From NCBI GenBank assembly GCA_002336805.1, contig DDEZ01000010.1, positions 186,001 through 250,000 on the forward strand: a DNA stretch of 64,000 nt. The letters run 5' to 3'. This document shows, piece after piece, positions 26,822 through 35,296 of this stretch. The position numbers were made by a program, and so were the translations under genes. The notes under the pieces are model-generated. The model was not told the DNA's origin. It worked only from the letters and a program-made list of their open reading frames with translations, and did no database searches. Origin of the DNA: Bacteroidetes bacterium UBA1941. Its GTDB lineage: Bacteria; Bacteroidota; Bacteroidia; Chitinophagales; LD1. Numbering within the stretch: the first letter of the stretch is position 1; each line of letters begins with the position of its first letter.

Positions 26822-27985
26822 ATGAAAAAGACGATATTGACGATATGGATGGGATGTGCGGTGCTGACGATGTATGCGGCGGGGACTACGCACAAAATAG
26901 CGAAGGGTGAGACGCTCTATGCGATAGCTAAGAAGTACCATGTGACAGTGGGTGCGCTGGAGAAGGCTAACGGCCTGACCGGAGAGAGTAAGCTGAAACC
27001 AGGTCAGGTACTGACCATACCGTCTGGTGCTGCTGCGCCTGCCAAGCCTGCCACTACCGGCAGCAAAACTACCGCCGATAGCAAGCCTGCAGAGAAGCCG
27101 AAGTCTTCTACTACTGTAGCCAAGAGTACCACGAATACTAAAGCTGAACCTACAGCAAAGCCTAAAACTGCTACCACTACCGATACAGAAACAAAGCCTG
27201 CCGGAGCACATGTCGTGAAGAAGGGAGAGTCGCTCTACTCTCTGGCCCGCGTCTATGGCGTGACAGTGCACAACCTGCGTGAGGCTAATGGCCTGGCAGA
27301 TGATGCCGGTGTGAAAGTAGGCCAGCACCTGGTGATACCATCTAAGAATCCTGATGCAGCGTACAAGCCTGCAGAGAGCAAGCCCTCTGGTACTGAGCCG
27401 GTAAAGGATAAGGCGCAGATGGGGCACGAATACCTGAGCAGTCATGATATGCCTGCGCGCGAAAAACCTAAGGCTCCCGAGAAGAAGGAGGAGGAGATCA
27501 GGATCGTAGAAGCATCTACGCCCGTGAAGGTCTCTGACGAAAAGCCGACCACACCGCCTGTGACGGACCAGCCTAAGGAAGTAGTGAAAAAGGAGGTGGT
27601 AAAGGAGGAAAAGACGCCACCGGCAAAGCCAGCCGAGTCCGCGCTGAATAGCGATGTGGCTCCAGCCGACTACGCTACTGTATATGACGGATATGCTACC
27701 AAGGGCCGCCGCAAAGTAGTGTACCGTGGCATAGGCGGATTTCTGAAAAGTGAGAATCCCGGCAATCAATACCTGGCACTATACAACTATGCTGACATGG
27801 GCTCTATACTGAAGGTGACAAACCTGATGAGCAAGCAGGTGATCTATGTGAAAGTGATAGGCAAAGTACCACAAGCCGATGTGCAGGGCGATATCATACT
27901 CAAGCTAAGCAGTGAGGCTGCAGGCCAGCTGAAAGTGAATGAGGAGAAGTTTCTCGTAGAGGTATCCAGCTATATTCTACCCTGA
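26822..27985 (+). CDS. Secreted LysM protein with C-terminal barrel domain
   Basis: 387 residues. Signal peptide MKKTILTIWMGCAVLTMYAAG, LysM 1 at residues 23-67 (HKIAKGETLYAIAKKYHVTV), an Ala/Lys/Thr-rich linker, LysM 2 near 136-180 (HVVKKGESLYSLARVYGVTV), a second charged linker rich in Lys, Glu and Pro, and a C-terminal domain of about 95 residues with GSILKVTNLMSKQVIYVKVIGKVP. That last part resembles a double-psi beta-barrel of the RlpA type without its acidic catalytic motif. It probably binds peptidoglycan. The next gene is a paralogue. Start is the ATG with a promoter box 18 nt upstream. Confidence 0.85.
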   Translation: MKKTILTIWMGCAVLTMYAAGTTHKIAKGETLYAIAKKYHVTVGALEKANGLTGESKLKPGQVLTIPSGAAAPAKPATTGSKTTADSKPAEKPKSSTTVAKSTTNTKAEPTAKPKTATTTDTETKPAGAHVVKKGESLYSLARVYGVTVHNLREANGLADDAGVKVGQHLVIPSKNPDAAYKPAESKPSGTEPVKDKAQMGHEYLSSHDMPAREKPKAPEKKEEEIRIVEASTPVKVSDEKPTTPPVTDQPKEVVKKEVVKEEKTPPAKPAESALNSDVAPADYATVYDGYATKGRRKVVYRGIGGFLKSENPGNQYLALYNYADMGSILKVTNLMSKQVIYVKVIGKVPQADVQGDIILKLSSEAAGQLKVNEEKFLVEVSSYILP

Positions 27986-28064
27986 TCTCGTAACCAATCT
28001 TTGTGAATATCGTATGTAGCGGCAGGAGACGGTGTGTCCGTATCCTGTACAAAACTAGATAGTC

Positions 28065-29099
28065 ATGAAGATCGCTACCCTCTTTGTCTTCTTAGGTATA
28101 TCTGCTGCTGCCATCTGCGCAGCACCGGGAGCCCGCTACGCCTGGCATACGGTGGAAAAGGGCGAAACGATGTACTCTATCTCCCGCCTGTATGGTATCA
28201 AACCGGCTGAGCTGGCTTCATATAACGATGCGGTAGGCACCAGTATGTCTATCAAAGTAGGACAAAAGCTGCGTGTACCAGCCTCAGGTGAGGAAGCAGC
28301 CGAAGTGCCAGTGACCAGACACGCTGGCCCTGCGGCAGAGCCGGTAGCGATCAGCGAGAATACCAGGGCAGCGGCGGACGTAGTGCATGTGGTGAAGAAG
28401 GGCGAGACCTTCTACAGCGTAGCGCGGCTGTATAGTGTAGATCGCAATGATCTGCAGCAATGGAACGAACTACAAGACCTCAATCTGAAGCTAGGCCAGA
28501 AACTGGTGATACACCAGAGCGAACATGCCACACTGGCCAAAAAGCCGGAACCGGCCAGAGATGCCAGCGCGACGGCAAGTGCCGCAGATGAGGAACCCGC
28601 TAAGACAGCCTATATCAATATTGTGCCCACGGTACGCGAGCCCCGTGTATCTACCAACTCCGGTGATGTGACAGCCTCTGCCTCTATGGCCTCCGGCCTG
28701 GCCAGCAGCAAGACCATAAAATCATGGAAGACAGAGACCGCCTCTGAGCGTATGGAAAACTACCGGCCAAAGGCTGTCTATGATCCCGCCTCAGAGTATG
28801 AGTCTGTATACTACCAGAGTGTATACTCAGGCATGCCAAAGAAAACCGATAAAGGGGTAGCAAAGCTGACGCAAGACAATAACCAGGCATACATAGCCTA
28901 CTACAATAGCGCCACGGTAGGCACCATCCTGAGGATCACTAACACAGATAATGGACGTACGACATACGCTGTGGTAGTCGGCAAAGTGCCAGAGGCCGAG
29001 AGTGGTGCCTATATGGTCAAACTCAGCGACCGTGCTGCACGCTCTATCTCCCTAAAGGATTATACTTCTGTAGAGTTGGTCTGCTACTCAGGTAATTAA
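28065..29099 (+). CDS. Secreted LysM protein, paralogue of the preceding gene
   Basis: 344 residues with the same plan: signal peptide MKIATLFVFLGISAAAICAA, LysM 1 (HTVEKGETMYSISRLYGIKP, residues 27-71), LysM 2 (HVVKKGETFYSVARLYSVDR, about 108-150), linker, and a C-terminal barrel-like domain with GTILRITNTDNGRTTYAVVVGKVP. Here the phrase VTN/ITNxDNGR is closer to RlpA than in the first copy, but Gly-Lys-Val-Pro again replaces the catalytic Asp region. The gap to the first copy is 79 nt. Confidence 0.85.
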   Translation: MKIATLFVFLGISAAAICAAPGARYAWHTVEKGETMYSISRLYGIKPAELASYNDAVGTSMSIKVGQKLRVPASGEEAAEVPVTRHAGPAAEPVAISENTRAAADVVHVVKKGETFYSVARLYSVDRNDLQQWNELQDLNLKLGQKLVIHQSEHATLAKKPEPARDASATASAADEEPAKTAYINIVPTVREPRVSTNSGDVTASASMASGLASSKTIKSWKTETASERMENYRPKAVYDPASEYESVYYQSVYSGMPKKTDKGVAKLTQDNNQAYIAYYNSATVGTILRITNTDNGRTTYAVVVGKVPEAESGAYMVKLSDRAARSISLKDYTSVELVCYSGN

Positions 29100-29238
29100 G
29101 GGTAAACTGTTTGGTTACATATTTATTCAGCCCTGCGTTTCAACGTGGGGCTGCTTTGTTTTGGGTCGTGGGCAGCATAGCGCGAAAGCTGTTGTTTTTC
29201 ATAGATATTTTATATCGCCGGCTTATACATTTTAGGGC

Positions 29239-29246
29239 TATATTTG
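29239..29246 (+). promoter_or_regulatory. -7 box TATATTTG of ccsA
   Basis: Perfect TAnnTTTG match 33 nt before the ATG at 29280; it overlaps an in-frame TTG at 29244, which is therefore not the start. Confidence 0.65.
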
Positions 29247-29279
29247 CCCGGCTCTGACAGTGGTGCAGAGAGTCTATAT

Positions 29280-31781
29280 ATGAGTTTTTTCGAAGATCGT
29301 TTTGGTGCGCATGGCTTTGTGGGTGAGCACCTTTGGCTGGGCCATCTGGGCCACTTCTTTCTGGTGGTCAGCTTTATTGCTTCCCTATTGGCATTTGTGG
29401 CATATGCGGCTGCAGAGTTTAGCAAGCCTCACGCTGAGAAATCCTCCTGGCGCTCTATAGGCCGCTGGGCTTTCTCCATACATGGTGTATCAGTGCTGGG
29501 CGTGTTTGTCATGCTCTTTTTGATGATACTCAACCACTGGTTTGAGTACCACTATGCTTGGCGGCACTCGTCTACAGAGCTGCCTATGAAGTACATCATC
29601 TCCAGCTTCTGGGAGGGGCAGGAGGGTAGCTTCCTGCTGTGGCAATTCTGGATAGTAGTGCTGGGCTGGATAGGTATGCGCACCTGGCGTGACTGGGAGA
29701 GTCCAGTGATGGCCGTGACTGCTATCACGCAGACCTTTCTCGGATCTATGGTACTCGGTATCACGATACTGGGCTACAAGATAGGCAGCAACCCATTTAT
29801 GCTGCTACGCCATGAGATGGCCCAGGCACCGATATTCCAGCGACCGGAGTACCTCACCTTCATACAAGACGGCAATGGGCTAAACCCGCTGCTGCAAAAC
29901 TACTGGATGACCATACACCCGCCGGTACTTTTCTGCGGGTTTGCGTCGGCATTGTTCCCTTTTGCTTTTGTAGTAGCGGCACTGATACGCAAGGACTACA
30001 CGGGCTGGGTGAAACCCGCACTGCCGTGGGCACTCTTCAATGTGGCCATACTGGGTACGGGCATCCTGATGGGTGGGGCGTGGGCGTATGAGTCGCTGAG
30101 CTTTGGTGGCTTCTGGGCATGGGACCCGGTAGAGAATATGTCCTTTGTACCATGGCTGCTGATAGTAGCCGGCTTGCATATGCATGTGGTCTATAAGTAT
30201 ACGAAACATAGCCTTTTCTCTACTTTCTTGTTTTACATCCTAGGCTTCGTAGCGGTGCTGTACTCTACCTTCCTCACGCGCAGTGGTGTGCTGGGAGATA
30301 CGTCAGTACATGCATTCACTGATCTGGGTATGACGGGCCAGCTGCTGATCTATCTGTTTGTATTCCTTGTACCATCGCTGATACTACTTTTTGTACGGAC
30401 ATGGTCCCTGCCATCTGTAGAGAAAGAAGAGGAGCTCCTGTCTCGTGAGTTCTGGATGTTTATTGGTTCTCTCGTTCTCATCTTCTCAGCACTCCAGCAG
30501 ACCTTTACTACCTCCATACCTGTGTGGAACCTGCTGTTGAAGAGTTTCTTTAGCGTGTCAGAAAACAGCAAAATAGCCCCACCGGCTGATGCAGTAGCTC
30601 ACTACAATAGCATACAGATATGGCTGGCCATCCTGGTGGCTGTAGGTACGGCTATCATCCAGTACCTCGGCTACAAATCGTCTAAGGCGCCGTCTGTGAT
30701 CCGCTGGGCGTGGTATACACTGGCGGCCTCAGTGGTGATCACTGCCGGTATCTGCTATGGTATGAAGATAGAACCCGTGATAGAACTCTCATTCCGCGAG
30801 CATTCATTCAAATTTATCTCGCCATATATGCTGATGCTGTGGTCGGCGGTATATACCGTACTGGCCAATGCCGCCTATGCACTCGTAGTACTCAAGAAGA
30901 ATGCAAAGCTATGGGGCGGCGCGGTGACGCACTTTGGGTTTGGCGTATTTCTGGTGGGTGTGCTGATCTCGCAATACAAGAAGGAGGTGATCTCTCTGAA
31001 TACAGCCGGTGTCAACTTTGGTAAAGAGTTTAAGGCACAGGAGACGGCGGAGAATATGCTGCTGATGCGCGACTCCCTGTACAAAATGGGAGGCTATGAG
31101 ATCAGCTACCGCGGGCTGAAAATAGAGAAGCCGAATAACCTCTATCAGGTAGACTATATCAGGCGTGGCAAGGATGGGCAGGTAGATGAGCAGTTCTCCC
31201 TCTTCCCAAATGCACAGGTGAACCAGAAGATGGGCATGGTGGCCAATCCTGATACAAAGCACTACCTGAGCAAGGATGTGTTCACACACGTGAGCTCAGT
31301 ACCGGATAACTCTAAGCTGAAGGAAAAGACCAACAACTTTGAACTGGCGGTGGGGGATACCTTCTTTACCAAGAAGAACTTTGTCGTATTTAAGGCGCTG
31401 GACAATAAACCGGCAATGCCAGCCGGTGTAGACCAAAAGAATAAGCTGGTAGTAGGTGCCAAGCTGGAGATCAAATCTCTGGACGGCAATGTATTAGAGG
31501 CGGAGCCAGTTTATATCATCAACCTGGCGGATAATACGACGGCGTCTGACGCATTTGACAATGAGCAGATGGGCCTGAGCATCGCTATCAATCGTATCAA
31601 TCCGGATACGAAGAAGTTCACCTTTGCAGTGACCGAAAAGGAACTGGCTACGGACTTCATCATCATGAAGGCTATCATATTCCCCGGTATCAAGCTGGTG
31701 TGGATCGGTGGTATCATCACCTTCCTCGGGGTACTGCTCAGCATGTACCGCCGCATGGGTGAAAACAAAGCTAAAGCATAA
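29280..31781 (+). CDS. ccsA: Cytochrome c biogenesis protein, CcmF/CcsA family
   Basis: 833 residues with about 14 membrane helices. The tryptophan-rich heme-handling motif GGFWAWDPVENMSFVPWLL lies near residue 280, followed by the CcmF-like STFLTRSGVLGDTSVHAF. It is part of the heme lyase that attaches heme to apocytochromes on the periplasmic side. The C-terminal 220 residues form a soluble domain with a last membrane helix. It begins a group with the DUF2520, UbiA and Maf genes; the next gene starts 1 nt after its stop. Confidence 0.9.
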   Translation: MSFFEDRFGAHGFVGEHLWLGHLGHFFLVVSFIASLLAFVAYAAAEFSKPHAEKSSWRSIGRWAFSIHGVSVLGVFVMLFLMILNHWFEYHYAWRHSSTELPMKYIISSFWEGQEGSFLLWQFWIVVLGWIGMRTWRDWESPVMAVTAITQTFLGSMVLGITILGYKIGSNPFMLLRHEMAQAPIFQRPEYLTFIQDGNGLNPLLQNYWMTIHPPVLFCGFASALFPFAFVVAALIRKDYTGWVKPALPWALFNVAILGTGILMGGAWAYESLSFGGFWAWDPVENMSFVPWLLIVAGLHMHVVYKYTKHSLFSTFLFYILGFVAVLYSTFLTRSGVLGDTSVHAFTDLGMTGQLLIYLFVFLVPSLILLFVRTWSLPSVEKEEELLSREFWMFIGSLVLIFSALQQTFTTSIPVWNLLLKSFFSVSENSKIAPPADAVAHYNSIQIWLAILVAVGTAIIQYLGYKSSKAPSVIRWAWYTLAASVVITAGICYGMKIEPVIELSFREHSFKFISPYMLMLWSAVYTVLANAAYALVVLKKNAKLWGGAVTHFGFGVFLVGVLISQYKKEVISLNTAGVNFGKEFKAQETAENMLLMRDSLYKMGGYEISYRGLKIEKPNNLYQVDYIRRGKDGQVDEQFSLFPNAQVNQKMGMVANPDTKHYLSKDVFTHVSSVPDNSKLKEKTNNFELAVGDTFFTKKNFVVFKALDNKPAMPAGVDQKNKLVVGAKLEIKSLDGNVLEAEPVYIINLADNTTASDAFDNEQMGLSIAINRINPDTKKFTFAVTEKELATDFIIMKAIIFPGIKLVWIGGIITFLGVLLSMYRRMGENKAKA

Positions 31782-31782
31782 C

Positions 31783-32553
31783 ATGGCTGCCATCACGCTG
31801 ATAGGATCTGGCAATGCCGCTACAGCGCTGGGACGCGCACTGTACCGTGCCGGGCACAGGATCGTGCAGGTATGGAGCCGCTCTGCGGAGAATGCTGCAA
31901 GGCTGGCTGCGGAGCTGGATGCTACCGCCACCTCAGACCTGGCCAGTGTGAGCAGTGAGGCAGATGTCTACCTTCTCTCTGTGAAAGATGATGCAATAGA
32001 AGCCACCGCAAGGGCACTGCCACTGAGCGGCAAGATACTGGCGCATACCTCCGGTATCAAATCAAAGGAGCTGCTGAGCACCTCGGGCAGCTATGGTATC
32101 TTCTATCCCTTTGTATCTATGACGCGCGATACGGAGACCAATTTCACGGATGTGCTGATGATGATAGAGGGCAATAATGAGCAGACGCGGGCTACGCTCA
32201 CAGCCGTAGCGCAGACCCTATCCCGCAGGGTGAAGCAGGTGGAGGAACGCGACCGCCAGTCGCTGCACCTGGCAGCTGTTTTTGCCAATAATTTTACCAA
32301 CTATCTCTATACCGTATCGGAGCAGCTGCTGCAGGAGAGCGGGCTCTCCTTTGACGAGCTGCGGCCGCTGATCGCAGCGCATATACAGCGGGTGCAGGGG
32401 CAGTCGCCCTTTCAGCTGCAGACGGGCCCGGCCATCCGCCGCGACCAGTCTACCATAGATGTGCATCTGGACCTTTTGAGCCGCCATCAAAACCTGAAAG
32501 AAGTATATTCGCTCCTGACATCTTCTATACAGGATCTCTACCCGACCAAATGA
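31783..32553 (+). CDS. DUF2520 / Rossmann-like NADP-binding protein
   Basis: 256 residues. The N-terminal Rossmann fold has ITLIGSGNAATALGRALYRAGH with the GxGxxA nucleotide-binding pattern. The C-terminal DUF2520 domain contains LHLAAVFANNFTNYLYTVSEQLL and RDQSTIDVHLDLL. It is related to 6-phosphogluconate dehydrogenase-like reductases; substrate unknown. Start: ATG 1 nt after the ccsA stop. Its stop overlaps the start of the UbiA gene (ATGA), so they are translationally coupled. Confidence 0.88.
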   Translation: MAAITLIGSGNAATALGRALYRAGHRIVQVWSRSAENAARLAAELDATATSDLASVSSEADVYLLSVKDDAIEATARALPLSGKILAHTSGIKSKELLSTSGSYGIFYPFVSMTRDTETNFTDVLMMIEGNNEQTRATLTAVAQTLSRRVKQVEERDRQSLHLAAVFANNFTNYLYTVSEQLLQESGLSFDELRPLIAAHIQRVQGQSPFQLQTGPAIRRDQSTIDVHLDLLSRHQNLKEVYSLLTSSIQDLYPTK

Positions 32554-33509
32554 TCAAACAGCTATACGCAATAATGAGATTGACACGGTGGGTCAATCTG
32601 GTGATCATCGCGCTGAGCATGGTGCTCTTCCAGTACTGCGTGATACGTACCTACCTCTATGCCGCAGATGTACCGCTGACCATGACTGCGCCCTACTTTG
32701 CCCTACTGGTGCTGGCGGTGGTGCTGATAGCAGCAGGCGGCAATGTGGTAAATGACTATCTGGACTATGAGCAGGATGCGGAGCACAGACCCGACCGCGT
32801 GATCATAGGCAGGGATATCTCACTCGATGCTGCCTTCAATCTCCAACTGGGACTGAATGTTAGCGGTATCCTCATCGGCTTCTTCCTGGCGTGGCACTTT
32901 GGCAATCTGCGGCTGGGCTACATCTTTATCACTGCTGTGGCTATGCTGTGGCTCTACTCTCAGACGCTCAAGAAATACTTTCTGATAGGCAATGTGCTGA
33001 TCGCTGCGCTATCGGCTATTGTGTTTGTGATGCCGGTACTGTTTGAGCCGCGGCTGTCGGATTTCTTTCAGACGGACTTTCAGGAGATGGCTGCGCATAG
33101 CATCCATGCGCAGCTGAAGCTGTATTGCTTTTTTGCCTTTATAGTATCGCTCATGCGTGAGATCATAAAGGACGCCGAGGACCGTGGCGCTGACGCCGCA
33201 TACAATATGAATACGCTACCGGTGGTACTACCGGTGTGGGCTGTGAATGCCGTGGTGGTGCTCCTGATGCTGATAGTAGCAGGAGTGATAGCCTACATAG
33301 AGCTTTTCATGTGGCAGCATGGATTGAAGAAGCACTTCTGGTTTTCGATCTTCTTCCTGCAGTTTCCGCTGGTCACTAATATGTTTACCGTGATACCGGC
33401 CAGGAATAGCAAGGACTACCATAATATCAGTGTGCTGCTGAAGTTGCTGATGTTCTTCGGGCTGCTGTCTATGCCGGTTTATTATCTGTTTATCACAGTG
33501 TGGAAGTAA
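32550..33509 (+). CDS. UbiA family prenyltransferase (geranylgeranylglycerol-phosphate type)
   Basis: 319 residues with eight to nine membrane helices. The two Asp-rich motifs that bind Mg-prenyl diphosphate are NDYLDYEQDAEHRPDR (near residue 68) and REIIKDAEDRGAD (near 210). Bacteroidota members of this subgroup are annotated as geranylgeranylglycerol-phosphate geranylgeranyltransferase, but the true acceptor is uncertain. It overlaps the DUF2520 gene by 4 nt. It lies 131 nt before Maf, separated by the family C inverted repeat. Confidence 0.88.
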   Translation: MIKQLYAIMRLTRWVNLVIIALSMVLFQYCVIRTYLYAADVPLTMTAPYFALLVLAVVLIAAGGNVVNDYLDYEQDAEHRPDRVIIGRDISLDAAFNLQLGLNVSGILIGFFLAWHFGNLRLGYIFITAVAMLWLYSQTLKKYFLIGNVLIAALSAIVFVMPVLFEPRLSDFFQTDFQEMAAHSIHAQLKLYCFFAFIVSLMREIIKDAEDRGADAAYNMNTLPVVLPVWAVNAVVVLLMLIVAGVIAYIELFMWQHGLKKHFWFSIFFLQFPLVTNMFTVIPARNSKDYHNISVLLKLLMFFGLLSMPVYYLFITVWK

Positions 33510-33534
33510 GGAGAGCCAAGAGAAATACAGGTTT

Positions 33535-33560
33535 AACCGCAGAGACGCGGAGGCGGAGAG
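33535..33560. repeat. Dispersed repeat family C, left copy of inverted pair
   Basis: Words of the type CCGCAGAGACGCGGAGGC. Its degenerate inverse is at 33597-33622, and a single related copy is at 18929-18958. Confidence 0.65.
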
Positions 33561-33596
33561 GAATACAGGACGTATATTGATGCAACTTGCATTTTT

Positions 33597-33622
33597 CTCT
33601 CTGCGTCACTCCGCCTCTGCAG
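33597..33622. repeat. Dispersed repeat family C, right copy of inverted pair
   Basis: CTCTCTGCGTCACTCCGCCT..., the reverse complement of the same words in a different order. It ends 19 nt before the Maf ATG. Confidence 0.65.
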
Positions 33623-33640
33623 TGATAAAATTATCGAAGG

Positions 33641-34207
33641 ATGACAAAGAAGAAGATTATACTAGCTTCTAAATCTCCGAGAAGGAGTGAGCTGATGAAG
33701 ATGGCAGGGTTTAGCTTTGAGGTGCGGAGTAAGGATGTGCCGGAGGTACACCCGGCCAATACACTACCTGAAGAGATACCTGCTTATCTGGCGAAACTGA
33801 AGGGATCTGCGCTCGTAGCGGAGCTATCAGATGATGAGGTGCTGGTGGGGGCTGACACCATCGTGATACTGGATGGTAAAGTGTATGAGAAGCCGGTGGA
33901 CCGTGAGGATGCTATCCGTATGATATCTGAGCTATGCGGGCATACGCACAAGGTAGTGACAGGGGTATATATCGCTGACAAGGCGAAAGAGGTGGTATTC
34001 TCCGAGACCACCTATGTGACTTTTAATGAGCTCACATCTGAGGAAGTGGCATACTATGTAGACAACTATAAACCGTATGACAAGGCCGGTGCCTACGCTT
34101 GCCAGGATTGGATAGGTGCAGTGGCGATACGCAAACTTGATGGCGATTTTTATAGTGTGATGGGACTGCCTATCAATAGGGTGTATGCGGAGCTGAAGGG
34201 GTTTTGA
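33641..34207 (+). CDS. Maf family nucleoside triphosphate pyrophosphatase
   Basis: 188 residues. Removes non-canonical or modified NTPs (dTTP/UTP type in many homologues). Motifs: ILASKSPRRSELMKMAGF at the N-terminus, the catalytic ADTIVILDGKVYEKP with its Asp, ELCGHTHKVVTGVYI, and DKAGAYACQDW near residue 148. Full family length. It belongs to the DUF2520-UbiA-Maf neighbourhood seen in Bacteroidota, though the family C repeats separate it from UbiA. Confidence 0.93.
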   Translation: MTKKKIILASKSPRRSELMKMAGFSFEVRSKDVPEVHPANTLPEEIPAYLAKLKGSALVAELSDDEVLVGADTIVILDGKVYEKPVDREDAIRMISELCGHTHKVVTGVYIADKAKEVVFSETTYVTFNELTSEEVAYYVDNYKPYDKAGAYACQDWIGAVAIRKLDGDFYSVMGLPINRVYAELKGF

Positions 34208-34271
34208 TACTTTAGAAAGATGTTATTTGTTTTTTAATCATAAAGTGTATTTTTTTATTAGAATGTACTTT

Positions 34272-35168
34272 ATGAAGAAAAATCTACTTGTCCTCTTGCT
34301 GCTGTTTTTTACTCTTGCTGTTAGTGCTCAAAGCGACATTTCTAAGTATAGAACTATAGAAATTCAGAAGGAAAATAGCTTTAATCTAACCACTCTTAGC
34401 TCCAGAAGCTACATTCCTATTCATATTCCAGAGAACACGAATGAATGGTTTATTGCATTTACTTGCTCTAGAGATGACGAGGCAATCTCACCAATTGGTT
34501 TGGTTGCTCAAATCACCTCAAAAATTGATAAATCAGGGCTTAGTTCATCCTTCGCTAATAGCTTATCAACTCCCAAAGGAACTGCATCCTTAGATGTATA
34601 CGTAACTGATCGAGATAATATGCTTGCTTTTATGAATGGCTCGGACAACTATAGATACTTTCCTGATGTATCCCGAAAAAACTTGACTAACGGAATCATT
34701 CCAGTAGAAGGTCATGGTTATACAGGAGATTATTATATCCTGTTATATAATGAAAGCTATGTTACTAGTGTTAACACTACACTATCTGTAGTCGGGATAG
34801 TTCCTGATGCTTCTGTAGCTGCAAAATATGACAAGGCCATCATGTATGGTAATCTCGGTTGGAAGCAATATCAAAACGGTAATTTGGATGGTGCTATTGA
34901 GAATAGTAAAAAGGCGTTAGCAATAGATAGTACACTTTGCTGGGTTAACGCTAATATGGGCTTGTACAGTTTGATAAAAGGTAATCAAACTATAGCAACT
35001 GATTTTTATGTAGATGCGTTGACCTTACATTCTTTGCAACCAGAAACAGCTTATGAAATGATTGAGCAAGAAATCAAAGATATTGACGAAGCACTGATCA
35101 AATTTCCCAACTTGATTGGCTCAAAAGAGATAAAGGAGTTAATGGCTTTGGAGTTACAAAAGTACTAG
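34272..35168 (+). CDS. Secreted TPR-containing protein, AT-rich
   Basis: 298 residues. MKKNLLVLLLLFFTLAVSAQ is a clear signal peptide. The first 180 residues form a domain I do not recognise; the C-terminal part has tetratricopeptide-like helices (AIMYGNLGWKQYQNGNLDGAIENSKKAL). The DNA is visibly richer in A and T than the neighbours and prefers codons such as ATT, AAT, TTA and GAA, which suggests acquisition from another source. Starts at 34227 or 34263 are possible but weaken the signal peptide. Its transcript ends at the bidirectional terminator at 35246. Confidence 0.75.
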   Translation: MKKNLLVLLLLFFTLAVSAQSDISKYRTIEIQKENSFNLTTLSSRSYIPIHIPENTNEWFIAFTCSRDDEAISPIGLVAQITSKIDKSGLSSSFANSLSTPKGTASLDVYVTDRDNMLAFMNGSDNYRYFPDVSRKNLTNGIIPVEGHGYTGDYYILLYNESYVTSVNTTLSVVGIVPDASVAAKYDKAIMYGNLGWKQYQNGNLDGAIENSKKALAIDSTLCWVNANMGLYSLIKGNQTIATDFYVDALTLHSLQPETAYEMIEQEIKDIDEALIKFPNLIGSKEIKELMALELQKY

Positions 35169-35203
35169 CATTTACCCCTTTACCACTAGTGTGATCATCG
35201 TGA

Positions 35204-35223
35204 AGACGCATAATGATGCGTCT
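35204..35223. repeat. Palindromic hairpin AGACGCAT-AATG-ATGCGTCT
   Basis: Perfect 8-bp stem and 4-nt loop. Short hairpins of this GACGCA/TGCGTC type are frequent intergenic elements in Bacteroidota. It lies 22 nt before a strong terminator. Confidence 0.6.
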
Positions 35224-35245
35224 CTAAATGAAAGGCATACAAAAC

Positions 35246-35278
35246 AAAAAGGCCTGTCTGATAAAGACAGGCCTTTTT
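35246..35278. terminator. Bidirectional terminator between TPR gene and thiolase gene
   Basis: AAAAAGGCCTGTCT pairs perfectly with AGACAGGCCTTTTT around GATAA, giving a U-tract on both strands between two convergent genes. Confidence 0.92.
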
Positions 35279-35296
35279 GTTTATAAACGATCTTGC

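Noticed and set aside
26795..27769. 324-residue antisense frame over the first LysM gene
   Set aside because: Arg/Leu/Cys-rich nonsense typical of a complement of Lys/Ala/Thr-rich coding sequence.
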